Source: Selaginella moellendorffii
Lineage: Eukaryota > Streptophyta > Lycopodiopsida > Selaginellales > Selaginellaceae
Direction of reading: 5' to 3'
DNA length: 49,869 nucleotides
Assembly (NCBI RefSeq): GCF_000143415.4
Contig: NW_003314351.1
Coordinates: 660,674 to 710,542 of the forward strand
The notes below the pieces were generated by a model. It saw only the letters and a list, made by a program, of their open reading frames with translations, was not told the origin of the DNA and did not search any database. The position numbers and the translations under genes were made by a program. Each line of letters begins with the position of its first letter. Positions within the stretch are counted from its first letter, which is position 1. This document shows, piece by piece, positions 19,155-30,083 of the stretch.

Positions 19155-22129
19155 ATGGTGGATGACGAACAGGTAAGGAATCCTTGAGCTGGATGGACTG
19201 ATCTTCTCATTTCTTCTGGCCTTTGCAGCCAAAAAGTCCATTGAGCGCGTTGCGCTCTCCAGAGCCATCAGGCACACCAACACTCAAAAGTACCTTAGCA
19301 TGCAGGTTCTCATTTCCCCATTGTAAGTTCAAAGCTGATTGTTCGTCAGGCCTTCGGCAATTGGCTTTCACCTCAATAACTTTGAATCGATATATCCCAC
19401 ATCCATTGTCGCTGAAGAGAAATGCAGTCATTCCCTCAAATCAGAATCTGAAGAGCCTTATTTTATCAAAACTCGTATGCTATTGAATCTGTTAGTATAG
19501 AAAAAGCTCAGCCTTTTGTTTCAGATTGTGAAGACGATCTTTGCGTTTGGCATCCTTCTATACTGGATGTTGAACCAGAGGAAAAAAATAGCAGGTTATT
19601 TTAAGGCACAGTGGCTGTAAAATATTTATCCCTGAAATTACAGACATGATAAAAAAGAAGTTCTGCAAGGAAGTAGCTCGAATTTTGAGGCTTTTGATTT
19701 GTCCTCAAAACATCACACGTGGACGTCTTTACCAGAATTTAAACAGGGTGGATACCAAGATCCAGCAATGGATTGCAAGGCTATCAAAAGCTTTCCATTT
19801 GAAGGTATGATGCCGTGTGGTTACCCTATGTGCTCATCCGTATGTTTTGAAGATGTTGCTCACAGAGATGGACAAACTGAGGCCAGTGCTCTACAAACTC
19901 GATTTGCTGAGCTATTTAGAAAAGTCGTACAATATTTATGCTACTTTAACTTATGCTTTCAATTTGTTCAGGTAACAGCAAATCTAAGCAAGATAAAGCC
20001 CCTCAGTGTTTGTATACAGCAAGAGGATCTTCTAAAAAAGGTAGTTGTTGAGAAGGGATTTTTATAGTTTTTTTTTCAGATAAAAGAACTAGAGCTGCAA
20101 CTGGCCCATGAAAAGCGCCACAGTCAGATAGTTGGGAAGAAGATGATAGACGAACGACAAGTTGCCGAAAGAATTCTGAAGGAACGGCAGGAATTCTGGG
20201 AGAAAAAACTCAAGGATCTACAAAAGGAAAAGTATGCTCTATCCATTCGCCTACAGGTGATTTTCTAGGATGTTGCTATAGTTGTGCTAATAATCAGCTG
20301 TTTAAGGAGGTGGGTGCCGAGACTCCTCGAAAGCGTATCACAAGGGGTGACGATGTCGTTGTCTTGACCGGAGAAGAACTGAAACGGCTGAAACAAGAAC
20401 TGTGGGAGCAAGAGTCACTTATTAAGGGTTATCAGGTATGGCAAATAATAGGGTGCCTACAGCTTACATTGTGATTTCAGCTTGAAAATCAAAGAGCAGT
20501 TGACAGGATGAAAGATTTTCAGCTAGAGGCCAAAGAAAAGCATAAGCTAATGGCAGATGAAAATGCTGCGCTTGCTTCACAACTCGCAAACATGCAATTA
20601 TCTGTTTGTCAAAGTACTGGGCTTTCGATGGAGGGGTCGATGAAATCCATCAATGGCCTTGAAGGCCATGCCAGAGAGCTGAAACTCAGGCTCGAAAACG
20701 AAAAGGTCTTTTCTTTCACTTATTATGCTAAGGGAACGAATTTTCTGTGTCATCACAGCTCCTACAGCTTGTTTATGACCTGGAACAAACAATTGCAGAG
20801 CTCACGTCTAATAAGAAACAGAGAGAGCGAGAGGAAGAACAAGCTGCAAACTACCAGCAATTACTCTTTGAGAAAAAAGAGCTTGAGAAACAACTGAAAA
20901 GTCAGGTACCCCTTGATAACAAATAAATTTCCACGTCTCAAGTAATATTGTGAAGGCTGCTACAATTACTGAGTTGGAGATGAAGATTTTGGTGGACCAA
21001 ACAAAACTTAGGCTGGAAACACCTCAAACTGCACCACCTCATAATCCGCTTGCTTCAGAAAATGGCCAAGCACCTTCAAGGAAAATAAAAAAAGTCACCC
21101 AACAGGTCTGTTCAGGATTTGCTGAATGATATAAAGGTTGGGAAGTTTCTTATAGGTTGCAGACATCCGCTCATTTTACCTTAAGAAAATTAAAGACCTT
21201 GCTCAAAAGCTGGAAAAGGCTAATGATGTAAAGCCAAAGAAGCTAGATGAGTTGTTACCCTACGAAGACCTGTCATCTCAGGTACTTTTTACTTTTTCTC
21301 TTCATGTGTGTGGGTTTTAATTTCATGCAGTCAAAGAATGTCAGGAACATGAAGGACCATATTAAAAAATTAAATACAACAATTGCATTTCAAACCAATA
21401 CGATTAAAACGCTGAACAACAAGGTCTTGCAACTTGAAAGTGCTAAAGGTAAGGGATGAATCTTCTGTTCATGATGTTTACTTATCGGGGACAAAAACAT
21501 CAAGCTACCACATGTGACAACCAGAAGGAACCTGACAACAAGAGCTTAGAGGTCTCATAAAGATATAATTGCTCTTCAGGTTGAAAATAGGCTTTCTTGC
21601 AGCCCAGCTTACATAAAGGTGGCGAGGTACTATGTAATCAGATTGAAAATCTGCTAGTCCATGATGAAGAAACTCAAAGAATGAAGGAACGAAATAACGA
21701 ATTGGAGGAAAGGTTTGAGTCACTTGTTGAGAAAACTATTGACCACGTTTTGCTACCAGGGTAAAAGCATTAACCGAGGAGCTGTCTGAGCTCCAATGTA
21801 CACCTCGTAACATACAGGTGTAATCAATTTTAAGAAGACATCTGCTGAAGTCTCTTTATTATTATGTGCAGTTCAACGTCTTAAAGGACAAGATTCAAGA
21901 CATGGAGGTTTGTCACCAGCAGAAGGAGCTGGAATGGGAGGAAATTCTCAATGAAACGAAGCGGGTCTATAACATTCAACAGGACACAATTGAGAGAAAG
22001 TGGGAGCTCACTCTAGCAGCCAAGAACGCTGAGGTAGAGCGATTTAGATTGGAATTAGATACCATATTAGAAACAGCCTTGAAGATTCAAGCAGCACAAC
22101 TACAAATAGTAAAAGGTTCTTATTTTTGA
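19155..22129 (+). CDS. CEP162-like coiled-coil protein (basal body/transition zone)
   Basis: Seventeen exons join in frame for about 727 residues: 19155-19172, 19229-19305, 19350-19474, 19525-19594, 19644-19923, 19972-20040, 20080-20256, 20307-20435, 20481-20705, 20759-20905, 20956-21105, 21156-21281, 21331-21448, 21505-21551, 21603-21712, 21760-21817, 21872-22129. The first 170 or so residues are Ser/Pro-rich and probably disordered. The rest is coiled coil, including LTGEELKRLKQELWEQESLIKGYQ and a C-terminal ERFRLELDTILETAL. This layout and the EELKxLKQEL...QExLIKGYQxEN block recall CEP162, a microtubule-binding protein of centriole distal ends that helps build the transition zone; that assignment is from memory of the family. 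The stop is tentative: AAAAG|GTTCTT just before it could be a donor, and a Helitron end lies 15 bp on, so terminal exons may have been lost. Confidence 0.72.
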
Positions 22130-22144
22130 CTTTTTATAGTGAAA

Positions 22145-22170
22145 CTAGCAAGGAATCCAGCTCCGCTGGC
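22145..22170 (-). other. Helitron 3' terminus (hairpin plus CTAG)
   Basis: Stem 22157-22161 pairs with 22165-22169 across a TCC loop. CTAG on the element strand occupies 22148-22145, and the flanking base on that strand is T. Confidence 0.65.
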
Positions 22171-22269
22171 ATAGATAGTAATTATGTTTTTTTAATATTA
22201 TCATGTAAAAAGAGCTTCTTTATAGACTATATTTTTTGTGTACACAATTTTATTTTGCAGGAAACCTTG

Positions 22270-23169
22270 TCCCTCACATTGTTTTATAGACATTTGTGTC
22301 TTTGATGTTCCCCTTGAGAGTGCAACATAAAGTTGACCATGGCTGAAAACTTGTCTTGGCAAGAATATCTTTATATTTTACAGTGTTTGTCTTTAGGATT
22401 TGCAAATTGTAACAGAGAATGCAAGCCTTATAGAGACATTTTACAATGAATGGCATATCTCCATTTTTTGGTTTCAAAGAGATTATTGGTAGAAGTATTT
22501 TTTTTTACTTACATATCATTGTGTAAAATTTTAACTTCAATGACATTTGGTAAAGCCTTGGTTATGGTAGTTTATTTGTGTTAATATTATGTAAGAGCAT
22601 TATGATACAGCTGATTTTTATGTTTATCTATTCCAGACAGTGTTACCAAGTTTAAGAACTCCATAGGATAGTTAAGCATCTTCTCAATTGATTCTGTTTC
22701 TACAGTATCAGTGCTCTTGTATGTTATTGTTGCTCATTCTTGAAAGGATTTAGTCATTTACTTTTAAAGAGAGGTCATTTAAAGTTGTGAAAATAGCCTT
22801 TTGAAATAGGCTTAAGTTGCTTGTCTCTGTATGTTTTTCAAACACACTATCTATCAATTGTTCTATAGTAATGGATGTTAGTGGTACTCTGAATGTCCTG
22901 ATTAAATCTTGGGAGGTTAGGGAGATTGCCATTCCTTGGCTCACAAGCCATCTTGACCATTCCTTTTCTTCTGGGTTCACTTGCATGTTTATATGCAATA
23001 AGAACTTTAGGAGTTTAGAACATATTGGTGAAGATTTAACACTATTTTGAATGATTTGTGTGTGGCAAGCTCTTTTAAGAATAGGTAAGGTTTGCCTAAA
23101 GTCTCCCCCTGTCACCAAATGTGATACCACTAAAATCCGTGTCACAATTCCTGATATCACATAAAGCAT
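22270..23169 (-). pseudogene. Helitron PIF1-type DNA helicase remnant
   Basis: The minus strand shows GGDFRQTLPI near 23100 (helicase motif III region of PIF1/Helitron helicases) in an open stretch of 139 codons. At about 22360-22300 it shows QVFSHGQLYVALSRGTSK, the motif VI region, in another frame. Between them the frame is broken repeatedly and the sequence is AT-rich. The order and spacing fit the C-terminal helicase of a RepHel protein. It is clearly inactive. Confidence 0.85.
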
Positions 23170-24332
23170 GAATGGTTACCATGCTTATCTCGTCCTATAT
23201 GAGTATTTCAGCTCTTCAAATATGTTCAGCAAATATAGAATTTTCTCTTAGGTCCAATGTGCATGTTTTACAAAAGAACCCTGATATAAATTCTCTTTTT
23301 CCCATATATATAGTTAAATTATATATTTCTAAAAATATAAATCCATACTGGTCATAATATAAGGAGATAAGCAAATAAATTTTGACATGATACACATTAA
23401 TCAAAAAACAAAAACATACAAGTGCTAATTTTAGTTCTTTAAAGCTATAAATAATTGGTTCTTGTTAATGCAATGGCATTAAAACCAGCTTTCTCAGATT
23501 TTGAGCCACAATGTTTTATCCTTCTAAACTTGGCAAGAAAGAAACCACACAGAAAAAACTAAGCTTTCTACGAAAGCAAGAGAAGAAAGTGATAGATAGA
23601 TAGATGCACATGTTTAAGCATGGAACTGACTCGAAAGAGCCATGTAAAGAGATTTTGGAGCTAGAGTCCTATAAAAGCTAGGTTGGATCAGATGAAGGTG
23701 TATTTGCTCTATCTGTAGGAGTCTGCCTATTAGTGTGGCCTTTGGTGGATTGCCTAGAAAAGTGCATGTAGAAGTCTAGTTGTGGAAAGTTTAAATGCAG
23801 CCAAAAGCATATGGGACGTCTTCGACACTACATATTGAGATAGTACATTGAAAGTCACTATTAATACCACACCACTAACTATGCCCACTGTGCTGGCTGG
23901 AAGTGTTCTTTGACATCCTGTACTTGGCAAGTGTTCTTCTAATTCATGGTGGAGTAGCTCAAAACCATAAAAGTGATAAAGCTTGTGCTTAATGTCACTT
24001 ACATTCAAAAGAAACACACACACCACATACAAATGAATAAATTTGGCACATATGTCGCCATGTGTTATGCAGGAACACCAAGTTTGCAGTCCTGGCTGTC
24101 TCAAGGAAGCAAAGCAAAAACTGCATATTAATTTCTTGAGATTTTTACCTTTTGCAATATTATTTGAACTCTCTTTACAAAATCTATATAAAGAATTTGT
24201 TGTGCTTAGAATTATAGCACTTCCCTTCTTTCCTACATATTTTCAGAAATACAAAACTTAGTCAAAGAAAATCTACCTATGTTAGTATATGCTCTTGTTC
24301 AAGTCATAGGTTACAGTCTACAGAAATTATAA
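23170..24332. other. AT-rich sequence, probably Helitron interior; no gene seen
   Basis: No convincing coding frame or terminal repeat was found. The first few hundred bases are probably decayed helicase. A short GATA run lies near 23590. The segment ends where a truncated LARD LTR begins at about 24333. Confidence 0.45.
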
Positions 24333-25015
24333 CCACCGACACCCAAAGGTACCACCGACATATCCGCATGTTACACTAAGACTATATCCATTTCCCTTTT
24401 GTCACACAGGTAGTCCAAGACCACCTTCACCACAGTTCCATCTCCTAAAGACTGGACCATCCATCCATGAGTGGTCATCCCATGACCACACCTTAGCAAC
24501 GTTAACATGCCTGGAGATATGAAGAACACTTTTCCCCCATATCCTTTCATTAGTCCCTACTAAATCCCTGTCTATCCCTGGCAAATGCTTGCCAACATTG
24601 CCACTGGGTCTGGGCCTGAAGGCTTGACCACTAAGTCCCATTGACTTCTGGGACTTCCTCACCATGTGACCATATCCTTGGTCATTACACCAAAGGATTA
24701 TTCCTTTTCCTTTCCATAATCTAGGACTTTGGGATGACATGACCTATGCGAGCCTCGTGGGTACTCTTCCCAACATTCACCTTTAGGTGCCCTAGCCAGG
24801 TGGCTAGAATGAGGTTCCAATGAGCCACACTAACTATCCAAGTAGGTAGTGCCACCCACACTTGGACTGGGAGCATTAACCATTTGATTTCTTGGGGGAG
24901 CTAAAGCTGGCTCTTGAACACTTTACCAAGCTACCCCATTTGTCTATTCATATTCACTCTAGCCTTGGACTCTTTAGTGGTTTTATCATCACCCATCATC
25001 TGGGTATAACCTTCC
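24333..25015 (-). repeat. LARD-family LTR, left piece, split by a solo LTR
   Basis: It matches the segment of the large LTR from the GACCGACACCC block to the ATAGCCTTCC block, on the minus strand. About 200 bp of the terminal GCTTACA side are missing at the left. Its sequence resumes at 26706 after the inserted solo LTR. Confidence 0.8.
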
Positions 25016-26700
25016 TGTAAGTGATTAATTTTTCCATTCTACTTTAGTCACTTAACCACACCTTCGACCACTTGGAGGAGTCTCACTCACAACCTCCTTA
25101 AGTCCTATTTCGGACTAGCCCTGAGAATGGCATCCATGCCACTCAACCTTTGCACTTGGTCCAAGTGCTCCACGTGTCCGATCCCATGACCGACACCCCA
25201 AGGTACCAGCGATGTATCGGCTCGTTATGCTAAGGCCATGCCCATTCACCTTGGTCACACCGGTGGTCTAACGCCACCTGCATCATAGTCCCGTCTCTCA
25301 AAGACTGAGCCATTCGTCCGTGAGTGATCATCCCAAATCTACTCCTTAGCATCCTTAGGATGCCCGTAGACATGGGGAATAGCCTTCCCCGACAACTCTT
25401 TTCCAGTCCCCACAAAGTCCCTTTTTTTCCATGGCCATATTCGCCAACATTGCCACTAGATCAAAGCCTGCAAGCCTGACCTCTAAGTCCCACTATCCTT
25501 TGGGACTTCCTCACCATGTGACCGTATCCTTGGTCACTGCACTAGAGGACTGCTCCTCTTCCCTTTCACTGTTTGGGACTTTGGGATAACATTTCGGAAC
25601 ACCGTGGCTTTACACAAGCCTCATGGGTACTCTCCTTGCCTTTCGCCTTTAGGTGCTCTAGCCATGGGCTTAGAGCGAGGTTTTGTTGAGCCACGCCAGG
25701 TATCCAAGTAGGTAGTGCCACCCACACTTGGACTAGGAGCACCAACCATTCGATCTCCCTGGGGAACTAGAGCCGGCTCTTGAACACTTCACCAAGCTAC
25801 CCCGCTTGTTGGTCCGTATTCACTCTAGTCTTGGCCTTCCTGGGCCCAACTGGCCTTTCCTAGCCAAACTGGCTCCACTGAGCTCTAACCCCCACACTCT
25901 CCCTACTATACTTTTGGAACCCCCCGCAGCCCCCCCCCCCCTGGGGGACGATCGCTTTGGGCTTTCACCCAACTGCTTGTATTAGTATTCAGACTCGGAC
26001 TCGGGCTCGAACTCTGACTCGAACTCAGTCTCGGTCTTGGTTTCGGACTAAGACTCAGTCTCGGTCTCGGCCTCAGTCTCAGTCTCGGTCTCAGTTCCAT
26101 CTCGAACTCCATCTCGGGTCCATCTCGGACGCCATCTCGGACTCCATCTCGGGTCCATCTCGGACTCCATCTCGGGTCCATCTCAGGTCCACCTCGGACT
26201 CCATCTCGGACTCCATCTCGGGTCCACCTCAGACTCCAACTCGGGTCCATCTCGAACTCCATCTCGGACTCCATCTCGGACTCCAACTCGAACTCCATCT
26301 CGGACTCCATCTCGGGTCCATCTCGGACTCTATCTCGGACTCCATCTCGGGTCCACCTTGGACTCCAACTCGGACTCCATCTTGGACTCCATCTTAGGTC
26401 CATCTCGGACTCTATCTCGGACTCCATCTCGGACTCCATATCGGACTCCATCTCGGGTCCATCTCGGACACTTCCACATGCCATGTTTTGGTCCTTTTGT
26501 GTCCCTTTTTGGAGCCTCGCTTATTGCTCGCTTCATGCTTGTTCCTTGAACACTTTGTTGAGAGTTCCACTCCCGCTCTTGAACTTTCAAGTCAGAGCTT
26601 TTAGTCCAAACGTGTTACGCTCATTTGGCTTTTGCTTCAGCCACTGCCATGTGGCACCCTTCCGGCTCTACTTTGGGGCCTAGGGATTTTGTGTCTCACA
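25016..26700 (-). mobile_element. Solo LTR of the LARD family with target duplication
   Basis: A complete 1685-bp LTR. The plus strand begins TGTAAGTGATTAATTTTTCC and ends TTTTGTGTCTCACA, flanked on both sides by the 5-bp duplication CTTCC (25011-25015, 26701-26705). It has inserted into another LTR of the same family, whose halves match up across it. No internal region is attached, as expected after recombination between the two LTRs of a full element. It carries a hexamer array and a C12-type homopolymer near 25925. Confidence 0.88.
25985..26470. repeat. CTCGGACTCCAT-type hexamer array in the solo LTR
   Basis: Tandem hexamer variants (CTCGGA, CTCCAT, CTCGGG, TCCATC) form 12- to 18-base higher units. 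The period, a multiple of three with no stop hexamers, gives long open frames on both strands that are not genes. Confidence 0.9.
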
Positions 26701-26705
26701 CTTCC

Positions 26706-27511
26706 TTGGTCACACTGGCCTTTCCTGGCAAAATTGGAGCTTAGCCTTCCTCCCCCTACTATACTTTTAGAGCTCACCAAACCCCGTAGGATCTAGGAGA
26801 TGAATGCTTTGGGTTTTCACCCTCGGACTCGAACTCAGACTTGGACTCGGTCTCGGACTCGGTCTTGGACTCGCTCTCGAACTCACTCTCGGACTCAATC
26901 TCGGACTTGGTCTTCGACTCGGTCTTGGTCTTGGTCTTGACCTTAGACTCCATCTCGGGCTCGACCTTAGACTCCATCTCGAGTCCATCTCAGACTCTAT
27001 CTCGGGTCCATCTTGGGTCTATCTTGGACTCCATCTTGGGTCCATCTCGGACTCCATCTCAGGTCCATCTCGGACACCATCTCAGATCCATCTCGGACTC
27101 CATCCTAGGTCCATCTCAAACTTCATGTCGGACTCCATCTCGGATCCATTTTGAACTCCATCTTGGGTCCATGTTGGACTCCATCTCGGGTCCAGTCCAT
27201 CTTGAGTCCATATCGGACTTCATCTCGGACTCCATCTCAGACTTGTTCTCGGACTCCATTTTAGACTTGCTCTTGACACTTCCATGTGTCATGACACTTG
27301 CTATGTGTCAGTTCTTCTTATGTTACGTTTTAGAGACTAATTCACCGATTGCTTCATGCTCATACTTCATTTGGAGTTCCACTCCCACTGTCAACTTTCC
27401 AAGTCAGAGCCTTAGGTCCAAACATATTACATTTGTTGGACTTCCACTTTGACCACTATCATGTGGCACCCTTTCTGCTCTACTATGGGGCTTAGGGATT
27501 TATATATCACA
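26706..27511 (-). repeat. LARD-family LTR, right piece, split by the solo LTR
   Basis: It continues the LTR of 24333-25015, includes its own hexamer array (about 26815-27275) and ends TTTATATATCACA, a worn form of TTTTGTGTCTCACA. It is diverged from the solo LTR inserted in it. Confidence 0.8.
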
Positions 27512-27959
27512 GTCATCCATTTGTACTACAGTTTATATGGATACTTTTGTCTGTAGATGCCCTATAAAAATACACATGGATGCCAAATTCATAAAATTTC
27601 AAATTTAGGGGTAACAATATACTTTATTCAAGGGTATATTATATTTTGGGTAAAATTTAATTAATGGGAATTGAATTCATGCTATTTGCTTTGATATCAT
27701 ATATAGCGCATCCTATCTTTCTCCCCTTAAGCCAATTGGAAAAGGGAATTTCTTGATAAAAGAGCCCTTTATAGCTATTTTATCCCCATTTATTCCCAAA
27801 GGTTCTAAGGATCCATGATGACAATATATTTAAATCTCATCCTATCATCATATACACTATAGTCGCAAATGTGATTCTGGGTATCAAAAATTATCTATCA
27901 TTGAATCTTTTTGAAAACTCTTCTCTTAGTGTTAGGATGATAGGAGATTGGTATTGCTA
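27512..27959. other. AT-rich, LARD-internal-like; no gene seen
   Basis: Short stretches (for example near 27870, GTATCAAAAATTA) match LARD interior sequence seen at about 33490. No coding capacity was found. Confidence 0.4.
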
Positions 27960-28897
27960 TGTAAGAGACAAATCCTTAAGCCCTAAAGTGGAGCAAAAAG
28001 GGTACCATGTGATAGTGGTTAAAGTGGAAGTTTAACAAGTGTAATATGTTTGGATCTAAGGCTCTGACTTGGAAAGTCAAGAGTGGGAGTGGAACTCCAA
28101 ATGAAGTGCTTAAGAAAGGAGCACGAAGTGATCAGTGGACAAATCTATAGAAAGAGACACAAGGGGGATCAACATATGGCAAATGTTGTAACACATAGAA
28201 GTGTTAGTACTGACTATAAAATCGAGTCCAAGAAGGACTTTGAGATGAAGTCCAAGGAGTTTGAGATGGAGTTCAAGATGGAGTCCAAGATGGAGTTTGA
28301 GATGGAGTCTAAGATGGAGTTCAAGAAGGATTATGAGATGGAGTCTAAGATGGAGTTCAAGAAGGATTATGAGATGGAGCCCAAGAGTGAGTTCAAGATA
28401 GAGTCGAGGTCCATTCCGAGATAGAGACTAAGGCTAGGTCCAAGATCAAGGCCAACACCGAGACTGAGACTAAGACTGAATCCGAGTTCAAGTCTGAGTC
28501 TGAATCCGAATACTAATATGGCCAAGGGGTGAAAGCCCAAAGCAATTATTCTTGAAAAAGGGCTTGCGGGGGGTCTAAAAGTATAGTTGAAGTATAGTGG
28601 GGGTTGGACTCTAGTGGAGCCAATTTGGCTAAGAAAGACCAGTGTGACCAAGGAAGGCTATACCCATGTGGTGGGTGATGATATAACTATTAAGGAGTCT
28701 AAAGCTAGAGCGAATATAGATAGACAAGTGGGACTTGATGAAGTGTTCAAGAGCCGGCTCTAGCTCCCCTGGGAGATCAAATGGTTGATGCTCCCAATCC
28801 AAGTGTGGGTGGCACTACCTACTTGGATACTTATTGTGACTCATTGGAACTTCGCTCTAGCCTCATAGTTAAGGCACCCAAAGGCAAAAGGTGAGGA
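27960..28897 (+). repeat. LARD-family LTR, plus orientation, 3'-truncated
   Basis: It starts TGTAAGAGACAAATCC (TGTGAGACACAAAATCC in better copies), passes through a short diverged hexamer array (about 28215-28510) and the conserved TTCAAGAGCCGGCTCTAG block, and breaks off near 28897 at the start of another repeat. Confidence 0.75.
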
Positions 28898-28913
28898 GAC
28901 CTCTGATACCAAA

Positions 28914-29220
28914 TGTAGAGCACATGGTTTTGACCCTTTATCTTATGGTGATTTACCATAGGATAACACCACGAAGCAAAACCTAAACCCTCTTTATGCC
29001 ACATGACACATGCCACGTGTCATATGCCACGTGTCCAAAGGACAGTGGTGCGGAACCCGAGGTTCAGGGCCTTGGGCCATTGAACAAAGGAACGGTGCCA
29101 AAACTCCCAAGCATGGAGCCAAGAAGTGACGGAACCGGACCACGGAGAAACTCTCGAGCATACAGCCCAAGGAGTGAAGGGACGGGAGCCCGGAGCGACT
29201 TAAAACAGTCCTAGAGTAAC
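28914..29220 (-). repeat. Second repeat family, LTR-like end next to a primer-binding-like site
   Basis: The sequence from TGTAGAGCACATGG is repeated at 41930-42211. Directly to its left the minus strand reads TTTGGTATCAGAGG, a good initiator-Met primer site. This suggests that the segment is the end of a minus-strand LTR whose interior has been lost. It contains a cluster of CACATG/CACGTG motifs at 28997-29035. No coding sequence. Confidence 0.55.
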
Positions 29221-30083
29221 CAGCATCCTAATGCCAGGACCAGCACGCAAAACGGAGCCAAACAGAGTCTGGTGCTATTTCGGCATACCGGTGGCCTAAC
29301 GCAAGGACATGGGTACTCCACTAGCTAGCATGGAATGGAATTTGGGCTTAGACCCAAGCTGGACGCAGAACAAGGACAGGCACGCAAGTGGGAGCTAGAC
29401 TATGCCTCAGGTTGGTCAGCCATGCCCGACCTACCCACTATCCCTACTATACATTTGGAACCCCCCATAGCCCCCCCCCCTTGAGGAACACACGCTTTGG
29501 GCTTTCACCCCAAGCCTCCCTTAGTATAGGAGTTAGTCTCTGGGACAAGCTCGAAACTTACTAACTATGGAATGGCGCTAGATTGCAAATTTGGACACGG
29601 GACGAACACCATTGTGTTCAGGCCAATCTCTACATTTCATAGATATGCCAAATGAGAAAATCTGGACACTTTCCATAAATAGCGGGAACTCCTTATTGGG
29701 CTAAGTATGCTTAGCTAATAACACGTAGGAATTCCGTCCTTATGCTCGTTCGATTTAAGTACACTTGAAATGCCCAGTTAACTCTAGTAGCACGAGAGGG
29801 ACTGATAAAGGGTCCAGCAATACTGACCCTGACATCGTGGCAGTAAGGTAAGAGTGTCTGTATAGCTGATAGGTAACTTTTGATACCCAAAGTCACATTC
29901 GCAATAGAAGAGTACCCATGAGCCTCACGTAAGGCCACGGTGTTTCGAAATGTTGTCTCAAAGTCACCACTTATGTTTGCATCAGAAGGTCCTAGAAGTG
30001 GGTCTATCCTTAAGGAGTAATAGGTTGGGAGGACATGGCTCTCTGCTACAGTTCATATGTGAACTTGTAGGCAATATAGTGGA
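29221..30083. other. Rearranged fragments of LARD elements; no gene seen
   Basis: It contains an inverted copy of the 34660-34830 region (29270-29400), a minus-strand LTR fragment with a C-run (about 29448-29512) and an inverted copy of 33860-33990 and 34600-34640 (29513-29690). A plus-strand LTR/interior junction follows (29900-30083). The 29513-29690 piece is the empty-site counterpart of the TRIM insertion. Confidence 0.6.

Larger units (their letters stand above)
22145..23500 (-). mobile_element. Helitron-like element, decayed, 3' end well defined
   Basis: On the minus strand the element ends at 22145 with CTAG followed by T. A 5-bp GC hairpin (CCAGC/GCTGG) lies 8 bases upstream. Both are hallmarks of Helitron 3' termini, which insert between A and T. 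About 120 bp further in are PIF1-type helicase motifs in the right orientation and order. The 5' end (expected to begin TC after an A) could not be placed, so the right boundary given is arbitrary. The RepHel endonuclease part was not seen. Confidence 0.68.

Noticed and set aside
15716-22129. The two coiled-coil genes being a single gene
   Set aside because: The first model has a short final exon ending TAA, the second has a fresh ATG and a Ser/Pro-rich N-terminal region, and no in-frame exon was found in the 106-bp gap. It cannot be fully excluded without cDNA.
23754-24104. Minus-strand open frame of 116 codons
   Set aside because: No recognisable motif, it lies in AT-rich Helitron-adjacent DNA, and its length is within chance expectation.
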